From Rutidosis leptorrhynchoides (taxonomy: Eukaryota; Streptophyta; Magnoliopsida; Asterales; Asteraceae): DNA of 64,000 nucleotides. The stretch spans positions 340,093,001-340,157,000 of the forward strand of contig NC_092338.1 of NCBI RefSeq assembly GCF_046630445.1. Direction: 5' to 3'. The translations under genes and the position numbers were made by a program. Numbering within the stretch: position 1 is the stretch's first letter; each line of letters starts with the position of its first letter. This document shows, piece after piece, positions 8,624 to 21,670 of the stretch. The notes beneath the pieces were generated by a model. The model was not told where the DNA came from, did not search any database, and saw only the letters and a list, made by a program, of their open reading frames with translations.

Positions 8624-9835
8624 CCTGTAAAGACCCGTCCTTATCCACCTGGACAAAGTCTTCATCATTTGGTCCCATTGTGAGGTACTGTCCTAAGTAT
8701 GCCATGGAGGACTTCAAGTAATGTCTTTAAAATGAGCAAATGCACAGCGGAAGACTTAATTCGTACCTGAGAATAAACATGCTTAAAAGTGTCAACCAAA
8801 AGGTTGGTGAGTTCATAGGTTTATCATAACAATCTTTTCAATATATTAATAGACCACAAGATTTCATATTCATAAACAATTTAATAAAAATATTCTAAGT
8901 TGTTGAGCACTTGATAACCATACTTAACATTTAATCAACGTCGCATATTCCCTTTATTATGAAATCTCACTACACCGTACCAAGTGTAATCACCGAAACG
9001 AAGTACTGTGCAACCGTTGAATACTGGTCGTCCAGTCCGGTTGGGGTTGTCAGACCCGATAGATCTATCAACAGGATTCGCGTTTACAATACCCATGTAA
9101 ATAGTAGTTACCAAGCTACAGGGAAATATGCCAGTGGTACAACTCAACGTAGAATATATTTTTAAGTACTTGTGTCTATTTTGTAAACATTTATAAAAGC
9201 AGCGCATGTATTCTCAGCCCAAAAATATATATTGCAAAAGCAATTAAAAGGGAGCAAATGAAACTCACCATACTGTATTTTGTAGTAAAAATACATATGA
9301 CGCCATTTAATAAATGTAGGGTTGACCTCGGATTTACAAACCTATATCAAGTATATATATCAACACATATATTTATAATCGAACAAATTTATATATTATT
9401 AGTGATTCAATTGTTATTTTAATTATGTGTTTCATTAATAACCTATTTAGTTACATTTATTAATATTTATTATAAAGGTATTAATATAGTTATGTTATAT
9501 GTAGTGAATATAGTTTTATATAACTAATAGTTATTTGATAAAATAATATTGATAATAATAATAAATATAAAGTTATTTTATTTTACAATAATAATAAAAA
9601 AAAATAATAATAATATTATTGTCAAAATAATAGTAATTAAAATGATGATACTTATGATAATACTAAAAAAATAAAAAATATAATGATAATATTATTAATA
9701 ATAATAACAATAAAATTATATCTATTGATAATAATAATAACAATGATAAAAATAATAATAATGATACTTTCGATGATACTTTTAATTAAAATGATAATTT
9801 TAATTATAATGATAACTTTAATAATAATGTTATTT

Positions 9836-9837
<2 letters not shown>

Positions 9838-9922
<85 letters not shown>

Positions 9923-9931
9923 GTAATAATT
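9838..9931. repeat. (AAT)n microsatellite
   Basis: About 31 nearly uninterrupted AAT units, inside the LTR of element D. Long isoleucine- or tyrosine-only translations across it are not genes. Confidence 0.97.
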
Positions 9932-12056
9932 ATAACCACCTTTCAAGAAAAGTTCCAAAAATAGTTGCTTATGCCCGACCTCGAACCCAAGACCTCTTGC
10001 TAACCAATAACACCCATAAATCATTCCCCTACTCCCCTATTACTGTTTTAAATCTCGAATTTAATTCTATTTAACCTGATTCACGTGTCCTTCTTCTTTT
10101 TCTCCTAAACCAACTCGACATCATTATGTAACCATTATCATTATATTATGATCATACCATAACATCATCTTTTATCATGATCATAATCATTATCATCTTC
10201 TTTTAACGTATTATAAACTAACCCTAATTATCATTATATTCATCATCATCAACTAATCCAATCATCATCTTAATCGAACATTCATATAATTCTTGATCAT
10301 CATGATATACCACACTCATTATCATTGCTCGTTGGTCATCATCATCTTCATCAATCTCGTGGGTCAGTAACCGAATTGGAAACAAAAGGAGGGACAGGAA
10401 AAAAAATAAATTAACACGCAACATACGAGGAAAAATACGTTTTCCTTTGAGAACTCTTGAACCCAAGGTCCAATACTTGAAACCCAACAAATAAGGTCTA
10501 AATTCTTGATTAAATGGAACCACTAACGGCCCAAAAGTAAATCGGCCCAAGTTATAACCAAGTTACCGTCCCCAATTGGAAAACATCTGCAAGTATAAAA
10601 TATTGATTTATTTGCAAGTGGATGTTTGATTTATTAGTTGTAGGCCATGCTCCTTCTACTTTTACGAAAATCGACAGAATCAATTATTATTATTGTTTAA
10701 TGTGTTTGAGTTGGGTAATTGAGGGTGGGTATGAGGTACGGCATTCGAAAAATATAAAGTAAAGGTGGCTAGTTGTGGGTTGGTTCGAAAGAAAGAAACA
10801 GAAAGCATATTATAAGGTTTCAAGTGAAGGTTTTGCATTAAGTGGTGAAATTGGTGATGAACCGAAATAGAAACATAGAACGATAGTTATGGGTTTGAAC
10901 AAGAGAAAGAAGAAAGGAAGAAAATATTAGATAATATTGATCAATGTTTAAATGTGGGTTTTAAATGGGTGGTTCGTAGGGTGGATTATGGCTGTAAAGA
11001 CAGAAGCATAAAGGTGTAACAGCAATATCATTTGGTGGTGTTGGTCTCGACAGAAACACAACTAGACAAGTGGTTCTCGTTGGTGGTCGTATGGTGTCTA
11101 TGGTGGTGAAGATTTATGGTTGCTCGAGCATGTGTAAAAAGAAAAGAACAAGGAAGATGGCGATAGTGGTTGTGATGGTTCCTTGATAGAAACTGAAGAA
11201 ACAGAAGCATAAATTCCAAATGGGTGTGTGTTTGTGTTGGTTGTTCATAGTGTTTTACGAAGGTGAAGGAGATAGACGGTTGATATTAGAACCGGTGGCG
11301 AGTTTGGAGATTATCACATAGAAGGAGAAGGAAGAAACATGGATAGGAAATGGGTGTTGTGTAGGATGCAGGAAGGAAAAGAAAACAGAAAATGTAAAAT
11401 GGGTTGTTGATAACGATGATGGAAGAATCAACAACATGAGAATGATTATATAATAAAAATGTATTGACATCGAGTCACAAGTAAACAGAAATACAGAAAA
11501 GAACAAATAGAAAAAAAAATAATTCTGATGTGATTCCATAGGCGTAATTATTTTAATTTTATATATTATCAATTATTATTAATAATTAATAAATATAACT
11601 ATATTAATATTAATAATTCTACAATATTGTTATTAATAATAAAAATAATAATACTGTTATAATAATGATAATATTTAAGACAACGATAATAATTAATAAT
11701 AATAAAGATATTTATAATAATAATATTAGTGGTAAAGATAATAATAATAATTTTTAAGAATAACAATATGATAACTATAATAATAACAATAATAAATAAT
11801 AATAATTTTTAAATTTCAACTATCTTATAATTTTAATCATTCTTATAATGATATTTATAATTATATCAATAATAATAATAATAATAATCCTAATACCGAT
11901 ATTAACATAAAAAAATTTTAGTGTTAATATAGTGACTATATTTTATCTTGAAATTTCATGTATTAATATCACCACTTTTATTCATGCACTATTATATAAT
12001 ACATATATTGAATATTTATCATTTATGCATTTTAATATCAGGTTTTATTATATAAC

Positions 12057-12058
<2 letters not shown>

Positions 12059-12117
<59 letters not shown>
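12059..12117. repeat. (TA)n microsatellite
   Basis: About 28 TA units near the end of the element D LTR. The equivalent place in the A/B LTR (48755-48846) also holds a long (AT)n tract, so the tract belongs to the LTR family. Confidence 0.97.
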
Positions 12118-12120
<3 letters not shown>

Positions 12121-12289
12121 CAAATAGTTGTTCGTGAATCGTCGAGAACAGTCGAAGGTCAATTGAATATATGAAACAGTTCACAATTTTTGAGACTCAA
12201 CCTAACAGACTTTGCTTATCATGTTAAAGATATTAAATCGTACCGAGAGTTTGATTTAAAATTAGTCGAAATTTTCCGGGTCGTGACAT

Positions 12290-13648
12290 TACTCAAGAAA
12301 AACGACTGAAAGGGGTGAATCTTCATCCCAAGCTCGCAATGCTCCTGCTGAGAATACGGAACAACAAGTGGTGGATAATTACTACAAACAAGAAATACCT
12401 CATCCAGTCATGACATTTTCTGATATGCACTTGGAAGATTTGCACCCGAACTTGAGATTTGACAGACGTTGGATAGATTATCCAAAATACCAACGGGGAT
12501 TGCATACTCTTCATTCTAAAGCTGTTGAGGTACCTAGGGTCATAGAATGGGGACCATTAGAAGCTGTAGAATTGACCGGGCCAATTAGGGAATTACTTGC
12601 ACAGAGGTATGGTAATTCTACTTTTAACGATTGGGTACGGTTATTCAACATGCGTAGACCTGTATATAAAGTATGGTGTGAAGAATTGTTGTATAGTATA
12701 GAATTAAATGATCGGGTAGGTTTAACCGATCGATCTTTTATTAGATTTTTGTTAGGAGGTTCGATGCGCCACATGTCTTTACTAGACATAGCTCAGGCTT
12801 TACGTATATATACGCCTGAGGAGCTCGCATCTGCCGATTGTAGAGGGTTGATACTAAATGGTAGAAAGATAGACAAAAATTTTGATACACATGGTGTATG
12901 GAGTCAAATGACTAGCCATCACCGATTTAAAGGGGGAAATTACTCTTATTTGGATATAGATAGAGCAGAGTTAAGAGTAATTCATAGGTTTTTAGCTAAT
13001 TCGATTACACAAAGAGGTAAGAACAAGGAAAAGGTAAATGAACAGGATTTGTTTTACCACATGTGTATTCGAGACCCACAAAGCACTGTAAGTATACCTT
13101 ATTGTGTGGGTTATTATTTATCAGCTATGGTTAGGGGGATGAGACCGCATAGCATTATAGGAGGTGGTATATTTATTACTTTGATTGCTGAATATCTCGG
13201 TGTGGATATAAGTCGAGGGGGATTATTAGTCGAAGAACCAGAACCCCGCGATACAATAGGTTTAAATTTATACCATGGTGCGAAAGTTTTGAAGAGGCGA
13301 AATAACGCCGCAGTACAATACCATGGTAGACATCCACAGGTTGAGAGAAACCAACAGCAAGGTAATGTAGGAGGGGAAAATGAAATGGCAGAAATGCAAA
13401 GGTTTATAGCTTCACAAGAGTATGAAAATGCTAGACATAGAGCATTTGAAGATTGGCAAGTTCATCAAAACCAAATCATAGCTTATTGCCAACATATAGG
13501 TAGAAACTATATTGCTACTCCATCGTCCATATTCCCTCCCTGGTCTATAGAGATTCAACCACCGTATCCTACGTATAACCCAGCCGAAGCATTTTATAGC
13601 ACCTATGGTTATGCATGGAACCCCTACTGGTATCAGTATCATCCCTAG
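12290..13648 (+). CDS. Athila downstream ORF, spliced form, 5'-truncated
   Basis: An open frame of about 452 codons that starts without an ATG at the left truncation and ends at TAG 13648. It matches the Athila-1 downstream ORF over its length, with conserved segments FIRFLLGGSMRHMSLLD, SYLDIDRAELRVIHRFLANS and the carboxyl end AWNPYWYQYHP. The first codons (YSRKT, then TERGESSS) correspond to exon 1 and exon 2 of Athila-1 joined without the intron. It resembles the ATHILA ORF1-type protein family of unknown function; I see no signal peptide or membrane segment. The frame remains open despite many substitutions, which hints at past selection on the protein. Confidence 0.72.
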   Translation, partial: YSRKTTERGESSSQARNAPAENTEQQVVDNYYKQEIPHPVMTFSDMHLEDLHPNLRFDRRWIDYPKYQRGLHTLHSKAVEVPRVIEWGPLEAVELTGPIRELLAQRYGNSTFNDWVRLFNMRRPVYKVWCEELLYSIELNDRVGLTDRSFIRFLLGGSMRHMSLLDIAQALRIYTPEELASADCRGLILNGRKIDKNFDTHGVWSQMTSHHRFKGGNYSYLDIDRAELRVIHRFLANSITQRGKNKEKVNEQDLFYHMCIRDPQSTVSIPYCVGYYLSAMVRGMRPHSIIGGGIFITLIAEYLGVDISRGGLLVEEPEPRDTIGLNLYHGAKVLKRRNNAAVQYHGRHPQVERNQQQGNVGGENEMAEMQRFIASQEYENARHRAFEDWQVHQNQIIAYCQHIGRNYIATPSSIFPPWSIEIQPPYPTYNPAEAFYSTYGYAWNPYWYQYHP

Positions 13649-15710
13649 TCTACTTAGTTTTTTTTTTATTTTATAATTTGTAATGTTGATACATTTAATA
13701 CTTATGTTAATATTGTAATAGTTTTTATTATTTTCTAAATTTTATTATTAGATTTTAATAATTTTTGAATGTGGGGTAATATACCAAACTTCAAAAATAT
13801 GTATATATGTTTGCAGTTTATCTTATGTACACAACAGGGTAAAACAACGAATTTTCAAAGACTGGCATTAAGTTCAGCAAAATCAACTAATTTTGACGAC
13901 AAGATGCAAAATATATGTGAAATAACAACAAGACGGAATGAACAAATGATGTGTACCATTTATCATTCAACACAAACACAAATATGTTTGGAAACTTTGG
14001 TAAAATTTAATCATTTTCACACAAATCACCCTCAATAATTTAAATTGTTACTGATTTCTTGCAAATGAGGGCATTGCAAGATCTTAAGTGTGGGAAGGGG
14101 TTAAATTCTTTCGGATTTTAAAATTTTTACTTTATACACTTGGTTACCATTAAAAATACTAGTAAAGCAGTAGTTGTATTAGAATCTAGTGCTCTCTGAT
14201 AATAAAGAACAGCCCTAGTCTTATATACTGACTACCCAATTCTAGTAAAATTTTTCAAAATTTTTAACTAAATGAACTCAAAATCATGTTTATACATATT
14301 TATGAACGATAAAACTAGTTGTTAACACCGAAATTATTGTTACCTTGGAAAGGACATAAATTGAGAAACAAACCAAAATGTTAGAATTCATTTAAAATGG
14401 AATAGAGGACAATAAAAAGAAAAAGAAAAGCCAAGTGTGGGAAAAATTACCAAGTTATCTTAAACATATGTCACATATAACTGAAAATACTTTTGCTTTG
14501 AACTAAACTAAACTGTTTTACCCGATGAAAGAAAAGAAGAGATGGATCTACACGATGAATCAATTCCATCATTAAAAGGAAGTAAAGTCTTCCGAAAGAG
14601 ACACGCGCTTCTTGATTTAGGTCAAGAAGTTGTCGTCCAGACCAGCTGTAGGTTGACGAAAAATCTAGAAAAGTCATCACTAAAATCAGCAGGAAATCCA
14701 CGGACCTCAGCATCAAAAAGGGTCGCCAAGTGGTCAGATTTATCCTAACCATGAGAAGGATTTATCTCGTACAATGGGGGGGCACCATGCAAATTAGCTG
14801 GATAAGACTAATGAATCAAATCCCCAGAAAGGATAATCTCCTTAAAAGATCAAAAATCAGTTTTTAAGACTGATATTACTCAATCTTTGAGATTGACCTT
14901 AAAGATTGAGAATTCAAACTCATGGAATTCAATGATATCTAAACTCGAGCTTGAACGAGAAAATATTTTGATCAAAATTACAAACCGATTTGTTTTCTGA
15001 AAACCCATTTTTAATGCGTTCATTACCATTGAACGTAAAATCCTAGGAATTCACCTGGAATTCATTAGGTCACCTGAACTAAATCGGGTGTCAACCGTAA
15101 GAACGGTGGTTGCATAGCATGGTCAAAGACAGGACCTTGTGCCAGACCGGAAAATTATAAGGGTGAGCTTTACTATTGCTCCTACAAAGGATAGTAATTG
15201 CGTCCGACACGTTATAGACCATAATTAAAAGCATGTCAGGAGACATTGCCTTAACAGTTGCTTGTTCAACACTTTCCTTTACAACCGGACGGTAGTTTAC
15301 CGAAAGGTAATATACGGAACAAGTAAACTGGACGTGTTGCTTTCCTAATACAAGGTTAGCAAGTGGGTGACGCAAAACTGGAAGTTTTGAGCTAAAATTT
15401 TCAAATCTGAAACCCACCAAACCCACAAAAATAATTTGCAAACACCGGTGAAGGGTTATTCCGGAAAACTTATCTAGGGTAAAAACTAGATTTAATTTTC
15501 AAAAGATCAAATGTTTTCATAAAGATCCAATTTCCTTAATGGATCTAAATTTTTATAGTCATGTGGGACTGTAAACCATATCGTTACTACCATTGTTTAT
15601 ACCGCCGTATAGAAATCACTGATGTACAAAGTGTGAAGGATAAAGAAGTGATTCTAGTATTTCAAGACTATATTGCTTGAGGACAAGCAACGCTCAAGTG
15701 TGGGAATATT
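13649..15710 (+). other. Athila-2 non-coding tail with polypurine motifs
   Basis: No convincing gene. The region is conserved with 38354-40425 of Athila-1. Purine motifs beginning AAGTGTGGG occur at 14086, 14433 and 15696; the last abuts the LTR and is the true polypurine tract. A 68-codon frame at 14542-14748 is preserved in both copies but has no recognisable features. Confidence 0.65.
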
Positions 15711-17689
15711 TGATAATGCTAAAAACGAACATATATTTCATAGCATTATTCCCCAAGAAAGACAAGCTTTTAGTTGCAAATGTTCTATTTACAAGTGATA
15801 TTCGTTTAAATATTAAAAGGTGAAGACAAAAGACAGATTCGACGAATTGAAGACGCAAACGACCAAAAAGCTCAAAAGTACAAAATACAATCAAAGAGGT
15901 TCCAATTATTGATAAGAAACGTCTCGAAATTACAAGAGTACAAGATTCAAAACGCAAAGTACAAGATATTAAATTGTACGCAAGGACGTTCGAAAATCCG
16001 GAACCGGGACCAGAGTCAACTCTCAACGTTCGACGCAACGGACTAAAAATTACAAGTCAACTATGCACATGAATATAATATAATATATAAATAATTCTTA
16101 AAAATTATATATATATTATATTAATATTTAAAATCGTCGGCAAACAAAGAGCCAAGGATGAATGAGCTGTAAAAATGAACTCCGCGACTTGCGGAGTTCG
16201 AAGGCCAAATGTACCGTGAGTCGCGGAGATTACCTGGACGAAAATTCCTATAAAAGCAAACGAATTCTGATCATTTTCAAGATCCAAATTCAATCTCTCT
16301 CTATATATGTATACGTAAATATATTTATATTTATATTTTAATTTTAATTTTAATTATAATTCTAATAATAAGGGTATGTTAGCAAATGTTTTAAAGGTGT
16401 AAGTCGAAATTCTGTCCGTGTAACGCTACGCAATTTTTAATCATTGTAAGTTATGTTCAACCTTTTTAATTTAATGTCTCGTAGCTAAGTTATTATTATG
16501 CTTATTTAATCCGAAGTAATCATGATGTTGGGCTAATTACAAAAATTGGGTAATTGGGCCTTGTACCATAACTGGGGTTTGAATAAAAGAACGACGCTTG
16601 TGGAAATTAGACTATGGGCTATTAATGGGTTTTGTATTAACTAAACAATACCTTGTTAATTTAATATACAAACTTATAATTCGACGTATTTATATATAAT
16701 CACATACGCTTGACTGGGTACGGTGGGCGGGATATCTATAAATACCAATAATTATTCATTTTACCGGACACGGAACTGGATTAATAGTTAATAGACTTGT
16801 TGAAACAGGGGTGAATTACATTCAAGGGTAATTGGTGTAATTGTTAACAAAGTAGTAAAACTTTGGTTTACACGCAGTCGATAACCTGGTGTATTCATTA
16901 AACAAAGTATTAAAACCTTGTTACAATTCGAATCCCCAATTAGTTGGAATATTTGACTTCGGGAATAAGAATAATTTGACGAAGGCTTTCGCTCTTTATA
17001 TTTATGACTGATGGACTATTATGGACAAATTCGTATGGACATATTAAATAATCCAGGACAAAGGACAATTAACCCATGGGCATAAAACTAAAATCAACAC
17101 GTCAAACATCATGATTACGGAAGTTTAAATAAGCATAATTCTTTTATTTCATATTTAATTTCCTTTATTTTATATTTAATTGCACTTCTAACTATCGCAT
17201 TTTATTTATTGTTATTGTATTTAATTGCACTTTAATTTTCGTACTTTTTAATTATCGCAAGTTTATTTTATCGCACTTTTATTTATCGCAATTTAATTAT
17301 CGTTATTTACTTTACGCTTTAATTTAAGTCTTGTATTTATTTTTAATATATTACATTTGGTTTTAACTGCGACTAAAGTTTTAAAATCGACAAACCGGTC
17401 ATTAAACGGTAAAAACCCCCCTTTATAATAATAATATTACTTATATATATATTTGTATTTTTATAAAAGTAAACTAATATAGCGTTAAGCTTTGTTTAAA
17501 GATTTTCCCTGTGGAACGAACCGGACTTACTAAAAACTACACTACTGTACGATTAGGTACACTGCCTATAAGTGTTGTAGCAAGGTTTAAGTATATTCAT
17601 TCTATAAATAAATAAATATCTTGTGTAAAATTGTATCGTATTAATAGTATTTCCTGCTAAAATTTAATAGTATTTTATACCTCTTAGCT
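15711..17689 (+). repeat. Athila-2 3' LTR, lacking its last bases
   Basis: It starts TGATAATGCT like both Athila-1 LTRs. Twin palindromes lie at 16180-16196 (CTCCGCGACTTGCGGAG) and 16214-16228, and a TATA box CTATAAAAG at 16248-16256. It ends at TTTTATACCTC, missing the terminal CGTTCGACATCA-type end, where it meets LTR fragment F. Confidence 0.88.
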
Positions 17690-19883
17690 TTAACTATCAA
17701 TAATATACAATACAAGTTGATTAAGTTATGGTTGGAATAGATTTGTTACCAATTTTCACGTAGCTAAAATGAGAAAAATTATCCAATCTTGTTTTACCCA
17801 TAACTTCTTCATTTTAAATCCGTTTTGAGTGAATCAAATTGCTATGGTTTCATATTGAACTCTATTTTATGAATATAAACAGAAAAAGTATAGGTTTATA
17901 GTCGAAAAAATAAGTTACAAGTCGTTTTTGTAAAGGTAGTCATTTCAGTCGAAAGAACGACGTCTAGATGACCATTTTAGAAAACATACTTCCCCTTTGA
18001 GTTTAACCATAATTTTTGGATATAGTTTCATGTTCATAATAAAAATCATTTTCTCAGAATAACAACTTTTAAATCAAAGTTTATCATAGTTTTTAATTAA
18101 CTAACCCAAAACAGCCCGCGGTGTTACTACGACGGCGTAAATCCGGTTTTACGGTGTTTTTCGTGTTTCTGGGTTTTAAATCATTAAGTTAGCATATCAT
18201 ATAGATATATAACATGTGTTTAGTTGATTTTAAAAGTCAAGTTAGAAGGATTAACTTTTAGTTGCGAACAAGTTTAGAATTAACTAAACTATGTTCTAGT
18301 GATTACAAGTTTAAACCTTCGAATAAGATAGCTTTATATGTATGAATCGAATGATGTTATGAACATCATTACTACCTCAAGTTCCTTGGATAAACCTACT
18401 GGAAATGAGAAAAATAGATCTAGCTTCAAAGGATCCTTGGATGGCTTGAAAGTTCTTGAAGCAGAATCATGACACGAAAACAATTTCAAGTAAGATTTCC
18501 ACTCGAAATAAGATTGTTATAGTTATAGAAATTGAATTAAAGTTTGAATATGATTATTACCTTGTATTAGAAAGATAACCTACTATAAGTAACAAAGGTT
18601 TCTTGATCTTGGATGATTACTTGGAATGGATTTAGAAAACTTGGAAGTAAACTTGCAATCTTGGAAGTATTCTTGATTTTATGAAACTAGAACTTTTGGA
18701 ATTTATGAAGAACACTTAGAACTTGAAGATAGAACTTGAGAGAGATTAATTAGATGAAGAAAATTGGAGAATGAAAGTGTTTGTAGGTGTTTTTGGTCGT
18801 TGGTGTATGGATTAGATATAAAGGATATGTAATTTTGTTTTCATGTAAATAAGTCATGAATGATTACTCATATTTTTGTAATTTTATGAGATATTTCATG
18901 CTAGTTACCAAATTATGGTTCCCACATGTGTTAGGTGACTCACATGGGCTGCTAAGAGCTGATCATTGGAGTGTATACACCAATAGTACATACATCTAAA
19001 AGCTGTGTATTGTACGAGTACGAATACGGGTGCATACGAGTAGAATTGTTGATGAAACTGAACGAGGATGTAATTGTAAGCATTTTTGTTAAGTAGAAGT
19101 ATTTTGATAAGTGTCTTGAAGTCTTTCAAAAGTGTATGAATACATATTAAAACACTACATGTATATACATTTTAACTGAGTCATTAAGTCATCGTTAGTC
19201 GTTACATGTAAATGTTGTTTTAAAACCTTTAGGTTAACGATCTTGTTGAATGTTGTTAACCCATTGTTTATTATAACAAATGAGATGTTAAATTGTTATA
19301 TTATCATGATATTATGATATATAATATATCTTAGTATGATGTATATACAGTTAAATGTCGTTACAACGATAATCGTTACATATATGTCTCGTTTCGAAAT
19401 CATTAAGTTAGTAGTCTTATTTTTACATATGTATTTCATTGTTAATACACTTAATAATATATTTACTTATCATTTAACATAATTAACCAAGTGTATCAAT
19501 ATCTTAATATGATTCATATGTACCCAGTAAGACGTTGTTATAACGATAATCGTTATATATATCGTTTTCGAGTTTCTTAAATTAATAGTCTCATTTTTAT
19601 GTATATAACTCATTGTTAAAATACCTAATGAGATACATACTTATAATAAAATCATGTTAACTATATATATAACCATATATATGTCATCGTATAGTTTTTA
19701 CAAGTTTTAACGTTCGTGAATCACCGGTCAACTTGGGTGGTCAATTGTCTATATGAAACCTATTTCAATTAATCAAGTCTTAACAAGTTTGATTGCTTAA
19801 CATGTTGGAAACACTTAATCATGTAAATAACAATTTCATTTAATATATATATATATAAACATGGAAAAGTTCGGGTCACTACA
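17690..19883 (-). repeat. Truncated LTR F, same family as the solo LTR at 56498
   Basis: In reverse complement this matches about 56498-59340 of the solo LTR, apart from the hAT insertion there. It contains the LTR start (minus strand TGTAGTGACCCGAAC, at 19883) and about 2.2 kb of the LTR. It is broken at 17690, where it joins the Athila-2 LTR. No genes are visible. Confidence 0.82.
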
Positions 19884-21670
19884 CATACACTGTTTCTCGA
19901 AAATATATTCCATTCGTAAACGGTAGCGAACCGTTTGAATGAGGGTTTGTCAAACCCATATGGCCATATAACATAAGTTCTCGCTTACACCCGGCAAGTG
20001 TAACTAATGATAATCGAATTGAAGATTTTTGTTCAAACTCGTATGTAGAATGTTTGTTTTTCTGTACTTGTGTTCACTTAGTAAAAAGAAACGTTTATGT
20101 TTTCTCATCCCAAATGTAACTTCAAAAGAGTAAAAGTAGGACTATGATCTCACCTTGTGTGCACGTAGGTATAAGTACTTCAACAAGTAAACGTGTGCAA
20201 GAACGAATGCTAGTATTGACCTAAACAAATAGGTTTGTATCAATATCGGTAAACACGGTCGATCAAAGTGTTCAATTAGTCCTATGGCTCGTTACGACTC
20301 GATTACATAGCATGTGGATCAAATTGTCAAGTTTCATGCAAGATACAAGTATAGAAGCATGTTAGAACAATCGCATAAACATTTGGTTAAGTTTGACAAA
20401 AGTCAAAATTTGGTCAAAGTAAAAGTCAAAGTCAACGGGGTCGGGTCGGGTATCCGACAATTTTTCCATGCTGAGAAAGTATATATAAGCATGTCGGCCA
20501 AGTTTCATGTTAATCAGAGTTACGAGTAAGCGGGGGTGAAAACGTGAAAATCAAAAGAATTTGGGACAGTCCAGAATGGCGCGCCGCGTGGGGTTTTGGC
20601 GCGCCGCTCCATTTCTCGGTTCAGCAAGTCTGGCAGTTTTCAAGTGTTCCAAATGAGCCAAACTTCAAACAAACATAATTTACGAACCGTAAACACTTAA
20701 AACGCGTATCTTATATCGTTGGAAATGTATTTTGACAAGGAATATAACTAACCACATTTCACCAATCAAAAACATCATTTGCAACAACCGAATTTCTAAA
20801 TTAAATGCTCAATTAATGCTCATCATTAATGTTCAAGTTCATAAATGCACAATCATGATTCGAGAATTAAATGCACATATGTGATACGCCGTTTTGAAGA
20901 TAATTAAACATACAATACAACTAAATACTTACTAATAACATCTCATGTCATTCAAAGCATCAAAGGTTCATTTTAAGTTCATCAAACCTTAACCCAATTT
21001 CACCAAAATCACTAATCAAGTTCATGAAGTTCTCTAAAGCAACCTACACATCAAATTGAAGCTAGTGATACTAGGAACACATTTAATACTTGCACTTTAT
21101 CATAACAACAACATTAAATCATCCAAAACTCAAAATCAAACACACACTTTTCATGTTCATACTAGTTACACTAAAACAATGAGATCGAGCATATAGATCA
21201 TATATTCATGTTAGACTTGAGCCATAGACACTAATTAACAACTTTATAAGTTAAAAACATCAAGAAAACAAAATCTAGTGATTTTAGAAAGTTACTCAAA
21301 TGTAATGAAATCGGTATGGAATCGAAGAGGAAGTTGCAAGGATTCCAAATATGTAATTTGTTTAGATTAAAGCTTGCTAGATTTGATTTGGATGATGAAT
21401 CTTTGTAATGGAGAATTGAAAGAAAATGTGGAAGTGTTAAAAGAAAATGGAAATGGAAAATAGAAATGAAAGGAGATGGGTGTTGACTAGTCAAAAGCTA
21501 GTCACATCTTTGCTCCCTTGGCGAAAATTTTCCCTCGAGTTCGGTTGTGGTTGCGTGAATTACCTAAACGAGATATTTTTAAAACGCGTATTAACGAAGG
21601 ATGTTATAATCATATAACGGACTTTAAATAATTAAACTGAAAAGTAAACGGAAAAAGGCGGGATATTACA
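19884..21670 (-). repeat. Partial LTR E of a Ty3/gypsy element
   Basis: Its right end reads GGGATATTACA, giving a minus-strand LTR start TGTAATATCCC. Twin GGCGCGCC palindromes lie at 20579-20586 and 20598-20605 in otherwise AT-rich DNA. The left part is cut by fragment F at CATAC. To the right it meets the pol of element A exactly at the LTR end, consistent with insertion into A. No genes are visible. Confidence 0.7.

Larger units (their letters stand above)
5808..12288 (-). mobile_element. Ty3/gypsy element D, leader region and 5' LTR
   Basis: Read on the minus strand, the LTR (12288-8626) is followed by a Met-tRNA primer-binding site (8623-8612), a conserved leader, an ORF (8233-7727) and nearly 2 kb of non-coding interior ending at the element 1 insertion. 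No gag or pol frame is visible. They may lie to the left of element 1, or D may be a large non-coding derivative. Its LTR ends in Athila-2 sequence at 12289, consistent with insertion into that element. Confidence 0.75.
8626..12288 (-). repeat. 5' LTR of element D
   Basis: The LTR is 3663 bp, with plus-strand ends TGTAAAGACCC and GGGTCGTGACA. On the minus strand it starts TGTCACGACCC. It contains an (AAT)n tract (9838-9931), a (TA)n tract (12059-12117) and long AT-rich sections without genes. The polyadenylation-side section around 8740-8830 resembles the equivalent part of the A/B LTR, the C LTR and the solo LTR. The last 170 bp match 48851-49021, the tail of the A/B LTR. Confidence 0.8.
12289..17689 (+). 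mobile_element. Truncated Athila element (Athila-2)
   Basis: This copy is collinear with 36358-42398 of Athila-1 apart from one exact gap, the 634 bp intron. It starts inside the first exon of the downstream ORF, directly after the LTR of element D. It keeps that ORF, the 2 kb non-coding tail, the polypurine tract and all but about the last dozen bases of the 3' LTR. It is then joined to LTR fragment F. Sequence divergence from Athila-1 is clear, so it is an older copy. Confidence 0.85.

Noticed and set aside
9652-10024. Reading frames of almost pure isoleucine or tyrosine on both strands
   Set aside because: They are translations of the (AAT)n microsatellite, not genes.
10224-11572. Short minus-strand frames within the LTR of element D
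   Set aside because: Low-complexity His/Tyr/Phe-rich translations of LTR sequence without motifs.
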